In this document: positions 1 to 10,809 of the stretch, piece by piece
Numbering within the stretch: the first letter of the stretch is position 1
How the letters are laid out: every line of letters begins with the position of its first letter
NCBI GenBank assembly: GCA_040285825.1
Contig: JAUPSS010000002.1
Location: 2,480,001 to 2,544,000, forward strand
Reading direction: 5' to 3'
DNA: 64,000 bases
Source: Eukaryota sp. TZLM1-RC
Lineage: Eukaryota; Metamonada: BaSk clade
The notes under the pieces: model-generated
The model's input: only the letters and a program-made list of their open reading frames with translations
What the model was told of the DNA's origin: nothing
Databases searched by the model: none
Position numbers and translations under genes: made by a program

Positions 1-915
1 TTCAGATCAAAAAGTGGCTTTAATTTCGATTGTTGTTGGTAAGTTTGATCGCCATAATTTCTTTTTGGAGAGTAAATATTCACTTATATTGAGAATGAGT
101 CCTCAAATCAGATTACCAGACATTGATATGGATGTTCAGGCAGAAATATTCTCTGACGAAAAAACCTTGCTTCGTGGGTTCCTCAACATTATTGGTAATC
201 ATCAACCCCATTTTTTTCTTAATCACAATTTAATGCAGTTTTATTTACAGGTTTTAAAAAATAGATTGAATTATTTTGATTTATCATTTCCCACTGTTCC
301 AGATGATACAGCAATTGATGTACTCAATCAACTTTCACTAAGATGGAGAGAAGTTGTCATCAGGGAAAATGGCTTTTTTCTTTTAGATACTTGGGTTTTT
401 GCCAAAAAATTTATTAAAATATTCTACGGACATGGATTAGGCAATCTGGCATATAGAATGATAAATGAAAAGAAAATGAAACTTCATCAGGAATTTTCTC
501 ATATTTTGCCAATTGATTGTTTAGCTACTTCTCCTCTGATACAAAATTCAATTCAATATGGGCTTCATGATTGTATTCTTTGTCTGAAACTTTTCATGTT
601 GTTTCAGAAAGACAAATTTATACTATCATCTTATAACACCATTCGTGCAACCGTCAACTCAATGGTTAAACATTCAAATGTGATACTCAAATTGAGAAAA
701 ACTGCTGTAAATTTTCAACAGTTACATATTCACACCACATGTTGCTTAAAGCTGTATTTACAGTCTTGTTTTGAACGTAATTTTATACCACCACGAATAT
801 CTGCCCAATTATATGAATCATTAATGGCCAGAATTCGTTATACTTCAGCTGAGTATTATGGGCAAGAAATGGTGAAACCAAAAAGTGCATTTCCAGAGGA
901 TTTCTTTAATCATCT
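1..915 (+). pseudogene. Family B DNA polymerase fragment (exonuclease-like domain), truncated
   Basis: The reading frame is open from the window edge and encodes about 300 residues. Three landmarks appear in family B order and spacing. A block resembling Exo II (LNHNLMQFYLQVL) lies near residue 69, an Exo III-like stretch (YGLHDCILCLKL) near residue 186, and EYYGQEMVKPKSAF near residue 282. The last looks like the Y-G-G/A-x-V-x-P segment that precedes the DFxSLYPS polymerase motif. Exo II has Tyr where proofreading enzymes have Asp, as in pol alpha/zeta-type inactive exonucleases or a decayed copy. The final residues and the stop codon are supplied by the LINE tail that starts near 916, so the polymerase palm is missing. 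There is no ATG in view and the N-terminus lies outside the window. Family assignment is from motif spacing only; a viral or transposon origin is possible. Confidence 0.5.
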
Positions 916-1302
916 TATTTATTGAATTTACACACTTAATTAAATTAACTCATAACTAATAGGACGACTATCATTGAACCAAGATTTCCTCTACAAAATC
1001 TTGATCTGCTTGCTGTCTAGCTAAAGCTTCTCTTATTCGATTGAAACACCGAGGTAATCTATTAAAATGGCAAATTGAATCCGTGAACGAAATAAAAATA
1101 TCAAATCTTTTCATTGTCTTTTCTTGCACCATTTTTTGGAAGTCATTCAAAAAAGTTTCTGCTTCATCTGATAATCTTCCATTTATCGAAAATGGGAAAG
1201 CAATAAAAACCAGCTGTGTATTTCTACCGGTATTAGCCTCTTCAATATCTTTATCATATTTTCTATGTTTCTCTTTTGCTTTAAAATCAAGAGCAGTCAG
1301 AT
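916..1302 (-). mobile_element. LINE lineage A, 3' end only
   Basis: The minus strand encodes the last part of the lineage A C-terminal domain (AKEKHRKY..., then QLVFIAFPFSINGRLS and ...DQDFVEEILVQ), followed by the lineage A tail ending in AATAAATA. The sequence is nearly identical to 52545-52910. Similarity stops abruptly near 1302, so this is a 5'-truncated insertion. It separates the polymerase fragment from the Fanzor relic. I could not identify a clear target-site duplication. Confidence 0.85.
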
Positions 1303-3269
1303 GATTTTGAAAACTTTGTTTATGGTGAAGGAGATTATAGATTATCGACCACCTTTGAACAACAAAAGTTGAACAAAACATTGAGTTATGTAGACCATTT
1401 GAGATATAGGCCTGAGTTTTTTCCACAATTTCCAACTGATGGCTTCAGTAGACCACCTCAGTATATGGCCCCAGTAATGTTTGCCAATTTTGAGAATAAT
1501 TTGAAACTAAATTATGAAAAACATATTAATCGATTTATTAATGTTTACTTTGACAAACCAGATGTGGAAAATGTGTTAGCAGAAATGCACAACTGGGTGG
1601 GTACTCAACGCCATTATCTACCATTATGTCACTATATAGATTTAGGCTTCGTCAATTCAAAAACTTGTTTTTAGTTGATGACAGAGATTGCTTGAGTTTT
1701 TTGTTTCATCATCCTGAAAATATTTCAGACCTTCTGAATGATGAATTTTTCGATTTATGTGAACAACATGATATAAGAAATAATGAACTTAGAGACATAT
1801 TTGAAGGTCTTATTGAGCCTTTTACTTGTCAAATTGAGAATTTGGTCACTGACGAGAATTTAGTTGATAACATATTTCCAGTGGATATACATTTTCTTGC
1901 AGACGCTGTTGAAAAAGATCCTCAAATATTCCTAACACCAGCAATTACAATTGTCCATTATATCTCCAGTAGAGAGAAAAAACCTTATCATATTTCTCCT
2001 GTTTCAACCACTGTAGGCCCTGGATATTTTCCCATTGATACAAGAACACTATGGAGAATTGTTAAACAAACATTGATGGATGATTTATCATCTACACAGA
2101 CGCTGAAAATGTCCAATACATTAGCCCAAATTACGAAATTCAAACCGCCTCAGCAATTTGACTTTTGGTCTAATATTCTCGATTTAAACCAACCAATATT
2201 CAAACAGAAGAGCTATAAATTCAACAACATTATCCAGACAGATGGATTTAATATTGCAGTAGAATTTGTCCGTCGGGATTTACAAGGTCAGAAATGTAAG
2301 CCAGACAACAAGGCCAGTATTTCTGATTTATATATTCATGATGTTGATGTTGATGTTGATGTTGATGCTTTTCAAGACAAACGAATTGTTGTTTGTGATC
2401 CTGGAAAACGTGATTTATTATACTTTGGGAGTAAAAAGACTGATGAAGAACTAGCCGTGGTTCCTCAGAATGACACTGAACAGCAAAGAAATAGTTGGGT
2501 GATGAATCAAGACAAGAAGTACAAATGGTTGAGAATGACTCAAATGTCCTGGTCTTTGAAAAGTAGGATGGATGGAAAACAGAAACGATGGGCGACAAAG
2601 TATACTGAGGTAGGTTACGACAGGAACTAATTGATAGAGTCTAATGAAATGACAATTGAAGATGCACACCCAATTATCCGCATTTGCTGCAAATTCAGCA
2701 ACTTTTAGAGAGTTCTCGAACTTTGTGGTTACCAAACTTCGGCAAGTTTTTTGGACAATTGACTTTTACAGTCTTGACTTGTGGAGCATTCATAAAATGC
2801 AAGCTTTTATTCACAAGCAAAAGACTGAAAGTTGGTTGTTGGAAAATCTTGTGCAGCAGTTTGACAATCCAAAAAACACTTTACTAATGGGTGATTGTGG
2901 TAAAAAAGGTTTTAAGAATTTGAAACATCAGAGACCTACTCGAGGCATTGGATGGAGTCAATTTCTGAAATGAAATGGATTTGAAGTATTGATGATTAAT
3001 GAAGCTTTCACTTCAGCAAAATGTCCTGTTTGTTTTGAAAAGGTTGCTACGTTTTTGAGAGTAAAAAACCCAGATTCTATAGAAGAGAAAAGACTCCTTT
3101 TACTACATGTCATGGTTTATTAGCTGGTAATAGTGAGAGTTGCAAACTCAGTAACAAAGGCTCAACAAAGCTCTTCAATAGAAATAAGCTGGCTTGTCTG
3201 AATATGTTTGCAATTGCTGAAGCAAGGATGAGTGGTAATGAAAGGCCTCAGTATCTGTGTAGTAGATAG
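1303..3269 (+). pseudogene. Degenerate Fanzor (TnpB-like) nuclease, family F1 copy 1
   Basis: Fanzor proteins are eukaryotic RNA-guided DNA nucleases related to TnpB. Here the protein is spread over several frames: 1303-1674, then 1626-2630, then 2656-2973, then 2974-3269. Fanzor landmarks occur in order. IIQTDGFNIAVEF precedes the RuvC-I site VVCDPGKRDLL (Asp about residue 258 of the 1626 frame). A GDCGKKG stretch is followed by RPTRGIGWSQFL. MINEAFTSAKCPVC carries a Glu in the position seen in rearranged Fanzor active sites plus a zinc CxxC. NRNKLACLN replaces the usual RDxNAxxN, so the third catalytic Asp is Asn. GNERPQYLCSR closes the protein. At least three frameshifts or stops make it inactive. 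The 5' end abuts the LINE tail. Confidence 0.85.
2340..2367 (+). repeat. GATGTT hexanucleotide microsatellite inside the Fanzor relic
   Basis: Four and a half tandem copies of GATGTT encode alternating Asp-Val just before the RuvC-I catalytic segment. The repeat keeps frame because the unit is six bases. Confidence 0.9.
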
Positions 3270-3320
3270 TTTTTGTAATTATTCCACACGAAAATTGATC
3301 ATGTATTTATGTCAATTTCC
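3270..3320 (+). ncRNA. Conserved 3' tail of Fanzor F1 (candidate omega-RNA end)
   Basis: About 50 bases after the F1 stop codon are conserved with the second F1 copy at 19953-20003, well past the coding end. The segment contains a potential small hairpin (arms 3287-3291 and 3299-3303), perfect in the second copy and with one mismatch here. In TnpB and Fanzor systems the guide RNA scaffold overlaps the ORF 3' end and downstream flank. That this piece is transcribed is inference. Confidence 0.4.
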
Positions 3321-3379
3321 TACCCCTACAAATAAATCAAACCTATTCTGCCAAATACATAACCGAGATGTTGTAAAGA

Positions 3380-6300
3380 ATGAGCCTCCTTGAACAGTTC
3401 AGCAACCTTCCCAGTGATCCTTCAGCACTCCTCAAACTGGTCAATACGCTTCATAATGAAGTCACGTTTTCCTCTTTTCTTCAAAACTTTAGTAGTTCAG
3501 ATGATCAAGCCCTTGTACTAACCTCACTGAGCTCAATTCTGTTTCACCCCAACGTCTCCATTAGGTTTGCTTCCGAAAAGACCATCCTGCAAATCACTCA
3601 TCTGCTTATCCTCATCAATGCTAATCCTGTACAAACTCTTTTCTCCCTCCTCACCGACCCTTGTACCTCAAGCCCACCTTTATTCGTCTGTTTAGCTCTC
3701 TCTTTGTCGGCCACTGATTTCTCTACTACAAGGGACCTTTCTGAACAGTTTTTTGACCTAATTGCTGAGATGATTGATAAGTTTGGAAGTACTAGTACGT
3801 TTAAATCATCATTGGTTTTTGTTTTTGACCTTTTCTCCCCTTTTTTGACTGAGATGACGTGTAATTTGGAGCCCTTTTTGAACTATATTCTGTCCGATAA
3901 GCCTTCTACTGAATGGGTAGTTTTTCATTACCCTTATATTTTTGAATCTTTTGTTATCAATTATTTTAAATCAAATCTCAATTCTTGTATTAATTCAATC
4001 TCTGACATCGTTAATCTCTTTAGTACACATGTGGATGAAATAATAGGCCAAATTTTGAATTTTAAGTCAAATTTTTATGATTTATTAATGAGCTTTTTTG
4101 ATCTTCTCTTGTCAAGTTTTCACAGTAGTCATCTGTTAAATTTTAGATCATTTTGTTTATCCTGTATCAATCGCTTTGAATTTTTAGAAAAATATCAGTT
4201 AGTAAGGCTTGTCAACGTGGTTACACGTGTCACTGAGCTTTATTCTGAAATATTGGCAGATAAAATTTTTAGTGATCTCTTTTCTGACAAGTTTTCTTTT
4301 GATTTCCTTGTTTTTATTGATCTTTTCTGTCGTTATTTTATTTATTGTTGCAAACATAACATCTCCAATTGCTGTTTTCAAATCATGTATGAAAATTTCA
4401 TCTCGTCTGACTCCACTGACATTTCGAATTTTTCAAAACTTTTGATATTGATCCCTTACTTATCAAGACAACAAGTTGAAAAATTTCAATTTTCTGCTCT
4501 CACCAAATTTTTTGAGTTGAGCTCTTTTTCAGACCAGTTAAAATTTCCCATGAAAATTTTAATTTCCCTGGCCTTTTGTTCTGAAATATCTTTTGTTAAA
4601 AAAGTTAAAAAGCTTCTCATAGAGTTTTTGGATATTCTCATTCTTGATGCTCATTTTTTGCAATTCATCCAATCAAATATTCAATCATTTTCTTTGACCT
4701 TCTTTGACTGCCACGTTGACACTCTTGGTTTATTCATCCCTTATTTAAGCTATCCTTTAAATGACGGGCTTTTTTCCATCATTAAATCAATTGTTCTCGA
4801 ATTAACTCAGCTTATATCAAACTCAGAGACCAAGAATCTTATTTTTGACCTATTCAGCACTGTGATGTTTCTTTCACAAACCGTTATTAATGCTGAAAGA
4901 TTTGTTTGCCTACTTGAAATTTTGTTTTTTTGTTTGGATCAATCAGATTTGATTGATTATACTGATTTGATTGATGAGGATGCCTGGGACAAATTGATTC
5001 ATCTCTTGCTGTATTTAATGAACAAATACGGGGAAGATGTCAAATTTTATTCATCGAGTAATGAGCTTTCTCTGAAATTTTACTCTTGTCTGACAAAAGG
5101 GGATCAAAATGTTCTATTTTCTTCTAGCTTTCAGGTAATCGAACTGGCCATTGAGCTCTTTTCCAAAATTTTGACTCTATTTCCACGTGTTTCGGAAGAA
5201 AATCTCTATCAATTCAAAAACATAATGAAACTGCATTTAAATCACATTTCTCCTGCCATAATTGATTGCTTTCCGGCTCTCAGTAGAGCTTATCCCGAAA
5301 TTTTCGCTGATATTCTTCCAAATATTGACTTTTCGAGCTCCTTTTGTTCAAATTTTTCCTTGTTGCGATTAGCTACTTTGAACTTTGTTAATTCAATGCT
5401 AGAAGGTGATACACCTTTAGTTTCTGAGTTTGAATTTTTCCAAAACCATCCCATGTTGTTACCAATATTTGCTTCTTTAGTTGACTTTAGTTATCTTTGG
5501 AGGAAGAAATCTATCAAAGAGTTGCGAAAAGTCAATCGTTTTATGACCCTTATTAATGACCTTTTGAGATTTGATCATCAACCAGAAGAATCTTTTCTTG
5601 AATTCATTTGCTTCTGTGTTTTGCCTTTCAATTTCAGTTTTGCTGAAAATCATTTTGATTTAAATTATATCATTTGCAATTATAGATCAGTTTGTCTTCA
5701 ATTTATTTATAAAATGATCCTTAGGTTTGAAAATTCCCTTTCTGAAGTTTGTATTGAGCCAATAGTCGCCATGGTTGTTTCAAATTTTCATAATGCGACT
5801 TTAACTGAAAATTTAATATTGTCGAAAATTGTTAAAATTTTGGATCGAAATGGTTATTCTTTTGACACATCATTTTCTGATATGGTGAAATTTTCAACTG
5901 ATGACCAAGTTGACACGATCAGATCACTCAATTTACAGGCAGAATATTCAAGAGAAAAAGTCATCAATTTTTTGGAAATTTTTGAAAATATACCTCTATA
6001 CTCCTTGATTGATCTCTTGATGAGCCCTTTTCTAAAATTCTTATTATCAACTCAAAATTTTGAATACCTTATAACAGTTGTACGAAATCACTCAGACCTG
6101 CCTAATTTTTTGGATGGATTGACCCTCCTTGACCCAGAAACATCTACAGTGATCCCTTTTAACTGTAGATCTCTCTTGGCCATTGAATTTTTAATTTCAA
6201 ATGAACTTATTACAATTGCCAACCCATATTTTTCGAATATTTTTAAATGTCTTTGTGCTCTTTCAGTAGATAATGGTATTGATTCTTCTTTCAGAATTTG

Positions 6301-7552
6301 CTGTTTTAAACTATTACCATCAATTATTCAATCAAATATTTCGGTAATCTCTCACTCAGATCAAAAATCACATTTTGAGCAAAAAATTCGATTTTCTTTC
6401 AATTTTTCTTCACCCGAAGCTATCACCACTGTAGATTTTCCCAAATTTTTAGGCCTTAGGCACGCGAAATCACTACGAAATATTCAATTCGAAGGTTTTG
6501 AATTAGATCAACTATTAGATAATATTACTCACTGCGTATCTTGTTTACTGATAGAGCCCGACAAGCTGAACTTGCCAACTCTTGTCTATTGTTTACAAGT
6601 TGTTTCTCTTACTTGGAAGTACTTTCCGGTGTCCGTCCAGTTTTCGTTGTTAAATGGACCACTACAAGTATTTATTACCTTTTTCAATAATAATTTTAAA
6701 GCTTTTTGTCATTTGAATAGTTTAATTTTGGCGGTGTTCAGAACTCTTTCGTACATGAGCTCTACTCAGTTAGATAGAGGTCCTAAATTTTTAACCAATA
6801 GCTTAGTCAAATTAATCAAATATTTCACGAAAAATCACAATTTGTTTAATTTTTCTGAAATATTTGATATTTCTTCAACTCTTTGTGGACTTGATCTCCC
6901 ATGTGTTAAAAATCTAGGTACCGAGCTCTTCTCTAGAATTTCTAAAATATTGGACCACACCAACAAGTCCTCTGATATTGTCAGTAACTTTGGTTTCTCG
7001 TATAGACTTTATTCTTTCAATAATTTCATTATTCTAAAAAAGGCTTGTCTTTTGCTTTCTCAGTTATGCCAATCAAAATTGATAGATCAATCTAAAATTT
7101 TTGACCTTGTCTCTTCACAGAACAGCTCATTATTAACTCTTTCCGTTTTGGGTTCTGTTGATAATTCACAATTAAGAGCTGTTTTTTCACAGAGTTCAAA
7201 CTGTTTAATAATTTGCTATTTATCATCTAAAAATTGTTTCGAAATTGATGAATTAATTGTTAAATTATCTGAACTCATTTTAGAATTAAAAGATTCCATA
7301 TCTAGCTCTGTAATTGATACCATTTTATATCTGTTTTCCAGAGTCGCTAGTACTTCCGAAAGCTGCAGTGTGTTTTCTTTAATGTTTACTTTGTTACCTA
7401 ATCCTTTGGTAACAGAACTCATCTGTTGCTTGCTTCGTTCAAGTAGTTGTTGCATAGTAAAAGATTTTGTGGGAGAACTTATTGAGCAAAATTTGATACG
7501 AGATGATAATAAATTGCATAAATGTCTTGAAAGGATTAAAAAATTCGTTTGA
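3380..7552 (+). CDS. Large alpha-solenoid-like protein, 1390 aa, unknown function
   Basis: This is one uninterrupted ORF starting at ATG 3380 and ending with TGA. I do not recognise the family. The protein is very rich in Leu, Phe, Ser, Ile and Asn and reads as a long series of amphipathic helices separated by short polar loops. That pattern is typical of HEAT/ARM-type solenoids such as importin-like or focadhesin-like scaffolds. No signal peptide, clear TM segment or catalytic motif is evident. The N-terminus (SLLEQFSNLPSDPSALLKLV) fits an initial helical repeat and the C-terminus ends in a basic helix (LERIKKFV). The start codon lies only 60 bp after the conserved end of the Fanzor F1 tail, on the same strand, so its promoter and leader must lie in or next to the element. 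Intact length argues for a functional gene. Confidence 0.75.
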   Translation: MSLLEQFSNLPSDPSALLKLVNTLHNEVTFSSFLQNFSSSDDQALVLTSLSSILFHPNVSIRFASEKTILQITHLLILINANPVQTLFSLLTDPCTSSPPLFVCLALSLSATDFSTTRDLSEQFFDLIAEMIDKFGSTSTFKSSLVFVFDLFSPFLTEMTCNLEPFLNYILSDKPSTEWVVFHYPYIFESFVINYFKSNLNSCINSISDIVNLFSTHVDEIIGQILNFKSNFYDLLMSFFDLLLSSFHSSHLLNFRSFCLSCINRFEFLEKYQLVRLVNVVTRVTELYSEILADKIFSDLFSDKFSFDFLVFIDLFCRYFIYCCKHNISNCCFQIMYENFISSDSTDISNFSKLLILIPYLSRQQVEKFQFSALTKFFELSSFSDQLKFPMKILISLAFCSEISFVKKVKKLLIEFLDILILDAHFLQFIQSNIQSFSLTFFDCHVDTLGLFIPYLSYPLNDGLFSIIKSIVLELTQLISNSETKNLIFDLFSTVMFLSQTVINAERFVCLLEILFFCLDQSDLIDYTDLIDEDAWDKLIHLLLYLMNKYGEDVKFYSSSNELSLKFYSCLTKGDQNVLFSSSFQVIELAIELFSKILTLFPRVSEENLYQFKNIMKLHLNHISPAIIDCFPALSRAYPEIFADILPNIDFSSSFCSNFSLLRLATLNFVNSMLEGDTPLVSEFEFFQNHPMLLPIFASLVDFSYLWRKKSIKELRKVNRFMTLINDLLRFDHQPEESFLEFICFCVLPFNFSFAENHFDLNYIICNYRSVCLQFIYKMILRFENSLSEVCIEPIVAMVVSNFHNATLTENLILSKIVKILDRNGYSFDTSFSDMVKFSTDDQVDTIRSLNLQAEYSREKVINFLEIFENIPLYSLIDLLMSPFLKFLLSTQNFEYLITVVRNHSDLPNFLDGLTLLDPETSTVIPFNCRSLLAIEFLISNELITIANPYFSNIFKCLCALSVDNGIDSSFRICCFKLLPSIIQSNISVISHSDQKSHFEQKIRFSFNFSSPEAITTVDFPKFLGLRHAKSLRNIQFEGFELDQLLDNITHCVSCLLIEPDKLNLPTLVYCLQVVSLTWKYFPVSVQFSLLNGPLQVFITFFNNNFKAFCHLNSLILAVFRTLSYMSSTQLDRGPKFLTNSLVKLIKYFTKNHNLFNFSEIFDISSTLCGLDLPCVKNLGTELFSRISKILDHTNKSSDIVSNFGFSYRLYSFNNFIILKKACLLLSQLCQSKLIDQSKIFDLVSSQNSSLLTLSVLGSVDNSQLRAVFSQSSNCLIICYLSSKNCFEIDELIVKLSELILELKDSISSSVIDTILYLFSRVASTSESCSVFSLMFTLLPNPLVTELICCLLRSSSCCIVKDFVGELIEQNLIRDDNKLHKCLERIKKFV

Positions 7553-7917
7553 AATTTAGATTAATTTTTTTTATCTATAAATGTGTATTTACTAAGGTTG
7601 TATGTTTTTCTTGTTTTGGAATGTGTACTTTATTACTTGTATTGTATCAACTCTTGTTTATTGTCTTGGTTAATAAAATTTCGGTTTATTTTTTTTACTT
7701 TTATCAAATGCTTTTCCAGAATTATTTTAGTGTGTTGTTTACTTTCATAACGAACTGTTCGAACTGGTTTTTCTCAACTGGAATTTCCTTCATCCGAAAA
7801 CTTAGTTATGAGAAAGACCCAACTACAAACATGATTGCAACTGGAAATTTCACTTTCACCTTCAATAACCCCGAGATAACCAGTCCTCTTGAAAGTATTT
7901 GCATCATTTAGGAGATT

Positions 7918-8729
7918 CTCAATAAATTATTGTCTTAACACTTAGAGGGAACGCTCAACAAGTGGAGAGCTTGTGTATTACATATTCTTTAAATCAAACA
8001 TTTGCTATTTTTGTTTTTATTGTGTCACTTGCTCCCAACATAGACACCAATGATCGTGTATTTCAACAAATTTCTTCAAATTCTTCTGGAACAATAGTTA
8101 ATGAACAACTTTGATTAATGATCAGTGCTCAGATCCCTTTATATTTTCTGGCAATTCTGTTCCGTTTTTCTACTATTAGAATTACTACAAGTCAGTAACG
8201 TATTTAGAATGTTGGTAAATTCATCTCTGAAAAGAATACATCAAAATGATAAGAAACACATTCCATGTTAATTTTGAAATTGCAATATTCTGCCATTTCA
8301 GCATTAAATTTTGAACTACAAATGCTCTACAGGGCAATGTTTCACCTGTGTCAACGGCAAAACTCGATTTCTCACCGGTCTATCAGCTTCTGTTTTTGAA
8401 TAATTGGTTTACTAGTGTAACGCTTTGTATTTGAACCTCCTAAACATTGAATTTTTGTTTTTGAATTAAGAATCACAAAACTTGATTTTGAAAACTAAAG
8501 TAGTCTACCAAATGAGGTGGATCAAAAAAAATACATAAATGAACCATGTATTAATGAACCCATCTCAAGCATTTCAATGAGGACATTCAAAGTGTGACTT
8601 GGAACGTTTCTAATGATTTTATCTGTTTCATTTGGGTATAAGAAATGTCAAACTTTGGCTATTTATCATTTCTATGAATAATTTTTTTCTAATTATTAAT
8701 TTTATTAAAAACCTATGAATTAACATCTA
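7918..8729. other. Gene-free AT-rich stretch
   Basis: Short ORFs only; I see no gene, RNA or repeat. The hydrophobic 120-codon frame just before it (7549-7911) starts at TTG and looks like AT-rich 3' flank of the solenoid gene. Confidence 0.5.
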
Positions 8730-9280
8730 AATAATCCATCTTTCCCAAAACAAAAACACTAGATGCAACTCTCCTATAGTGAGATCCAACAGAAAGCAAA
8801 GTATCAGAAACCATCTTCAACATTCCCTTGAAAATAGAAAACGCATTTCTATTTTTGCCAAAACAATCAGTTGAAATTTCTGTTAGTTCTTCTCTTTACA
8901 ATCATTTCAAAATCTGTCAAGGAACGTATAGCTGTGGGAGCAAGTGAACCAAAAAGGGAAAATACAAATGGATACAAATTGTATTTTGCATGCTGTTGAC
9001 TGGACAATTTGGACAAAGGTTCAGTGTATTTTTTGATTTTGAATTTTTCAGCATTTGAAAGAGGATTACGAATTTCAGAATTATCAAGCCTTTCATTTGA
9101 GGCATTACAAGGATCAACGGACATCACATCCAATAAATTGAAAGTTCCATCTAAAATTTCTGTGAATAAACCAATAGTTTCTACAAAACATTTTATTCAG
9201 CAATCAAAACAGCATTTGAATCAAAATTGTAGAGTAAAACTGGTTATGTGGTCACCATATTGATTTTCATTTTGAACAGA
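8730..9280 (-). mobile_element. LINE fragment related to lineages C/D, 3' part
   Basis: The minus strand (88-aa piece at 8867-9133) reads MDVMSVDPCNASNE, then NPLSNAEKFKIKKY, then YPFVFSLFGSLAP. It is collinear with the C-terminal domain of LINE copies at 43640, 47238 and 61153. The following codons keep an FWQK...VFYFQGNV block with stops, matching YWQNRIVFSIFKGMV of lineage C. It is decayed. Confidence 0.7.
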
Positions 9281-9892
9281 TCAGAGTAAGATGATTTTGG
9301 CACACCAGGTTTGTAAATTGCAATTGAATAAGTCAAATTAGTGTGAGGAGGTCATTTCCTCTGCCAAGTATATATAGTGTACTTCTTCACAAACACACAA
9401 TTTTTCACAGACATCACAAATAATATGAGTGGATAGTATTCCGTAATTGACATAAATGAAACCATTGCTCTTAATTACTGACGTATTTTGTGCCGATTTC
9501 CAACTGACCAGGTATATCGTTTGTTTGAATCCACCATACTATTTGAATAAAACAGTAGACGTTGAACTACTGATTGAAATGTCATATAATTGATCACGTA
9601 CACAGTTCTGAGAATGAATAGATTTCAAAAAATCAAATAGTTTCAAAAGATTGCATTGTGAACAAGGTTATTTTAAAATCATGATATTGGTAACAAAACA
9701 ATGATTAGCTTTCATTCTAGACTGGAATCAATCAAAAATGCTATACAGTCACTCTTGTTGAAAATGAAAAGCTACAGTTGTGACAAAAAATGTAGGTATA
9801 TCACCACACTATCCTAACATTGGTTTTCTCTTTTTTAATGGTGTGATTTGATATATTTTATATTCACTCACAAAAACTTTATTTATTTTGGA
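9281..9892. other. Intergenic, nothing recognised
   Basis: AT-rich sequence without a convincing ORF. It may hold further decayed LINE sequence at its left end and the promoter of the methyltransferase at its right end. Confidence 0.4.
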
Positions 9893-10474
9893 ATGGCAAC
9901 TCGAGTTTTTCCAGTCAAGAACAAGCACAAGTTGGATAACCCATGGAGGCGTCAAGTTCTGCCTCCGAAGGAAACCCTACTTAAGCTTGGCCTGACCCCA
10001 AGTGATATAGTATTAGATGTTGGATGTGGTATTGGTTACTTTACGTTCAGTGCTGCTCAGATTGTAGGACCTGACAACAAAGTGTATGCATTAGATCTAT
10101 CACAAGATATGTTAGACGTATTAAGAGCAAACGCTGATGAAAGCCTCGCCTCCTGCATTACCACAGTTAAAACCGATACATATGATATGAAGCTCCTGGA
10201 TGAGGTGGCAAGTTTCGCTCTCGTGGTCACTGTGCTACATGAAGTAGAAGATCCGAAGCGATTCATTCAAGAAGTGCACCGTATTCTCAAACCAGGAGGT
10301 AGAATTGCAATAGTGGATTTCGAAGCCAAAGAAACACAATATGGCCCTCCGTTAGCACATAGAATCCAAAACTCTGTGTGTAGGGAGCTTGTTGAAGACT
10401 CTGGCTTTGAAATCACTGATTATCTCTCTTTTGATGCCACATTTTATGGTATTGTCGCTGTGAAGAACAATTAA
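9893..10474 (+). CDS. Class I SAM-dependent methyltransferase, 193 aa
   Basis: The protein should transfer a methyl group from S-adenosylmethionine; the substrate is unknown. Motif I (VLDVGCGIGYFT, residues about 40-51) is the SAM-binding glycine loop. An acidic motif II follows (VYALDLS), then a motif similar to VTVLHEVEDP and the post-motif LKPGGRIAIVDF. The first in-frame ATG is 9893; an open stretch upstream begins only with TTG. At 193 residues it is the compact single-domain form. NPWRRQVLPP followed by the UbiE-like core most resembles stand-alone methyltransferases of archaea and anaerobic bacteria, so lateral acquisition is plausible, though that is an impression. It ends with TAA, and an AAATAAAT poly(A)-like signal follows within about 30 bp. 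Confidence 0.85.
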   Translation: MATRVFPVKNKHKLDNPWRRQVLPPKETLLKLGLTPSDIVLDVGCGIGYFTFSAAQIVGPDNKVYALDLSQDMLDVLRANADESLASCITTVKTDTYDMKLLDEVASFALVVTVLHEVEDPKRFIQEVHRILKPGGRIAIVDFEAKETQYGPPLAHRIQNSVCRELVEDSGFEITDYLSFDATFYGIVAVKNN

Positions 10475-10809
10475 TATTATCAATAGCCATTTGTAAATAA
10501 ATCAATAGAAATACAACACCATTTAATGGTTTCCCGAGAATTCGTTGATATTGATGCTCTAATATGTGAAATGGAAAAGGAAGAGTCTTCCAAATATGGA
10601 AAAATCCAAAAATGCTACAGATTCACTGTAGTAAGAAGCTATAACTTATGACAGATATGGAGGCCTTTGACCAACACTATCCTCTACAAAATAATCTACA
10701 ATTGCCTTGATGTTGATATATGCTAACTTGTTACGATTCCATACCTTATTCTTTCCATCACACTCTTCTCTACAAACTTCAGATCGACATCTTAACAAAG
10801 ATTGACATT
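10475..10809. other. Intergenic, nothing recognised
   Basis: No gene seen. It contains the shared 3' flanks of two convergent coding units. Confidence 0.4.

Noticed and set aside
2248-2598. Minus-strand frame with a His-Gln repeat
   Set aside because: It is the antisense shadow of the GATGTT repeat inside the Fanzor relic.
7549-7911. 120-codon hydrophobic frame after the solenoid gene
   Set aside because: It begins with TTG overlapping the previous stop, is biased to Phe/Tyr/Leu as AT-rich noncoding DNA is, and shows no motif.
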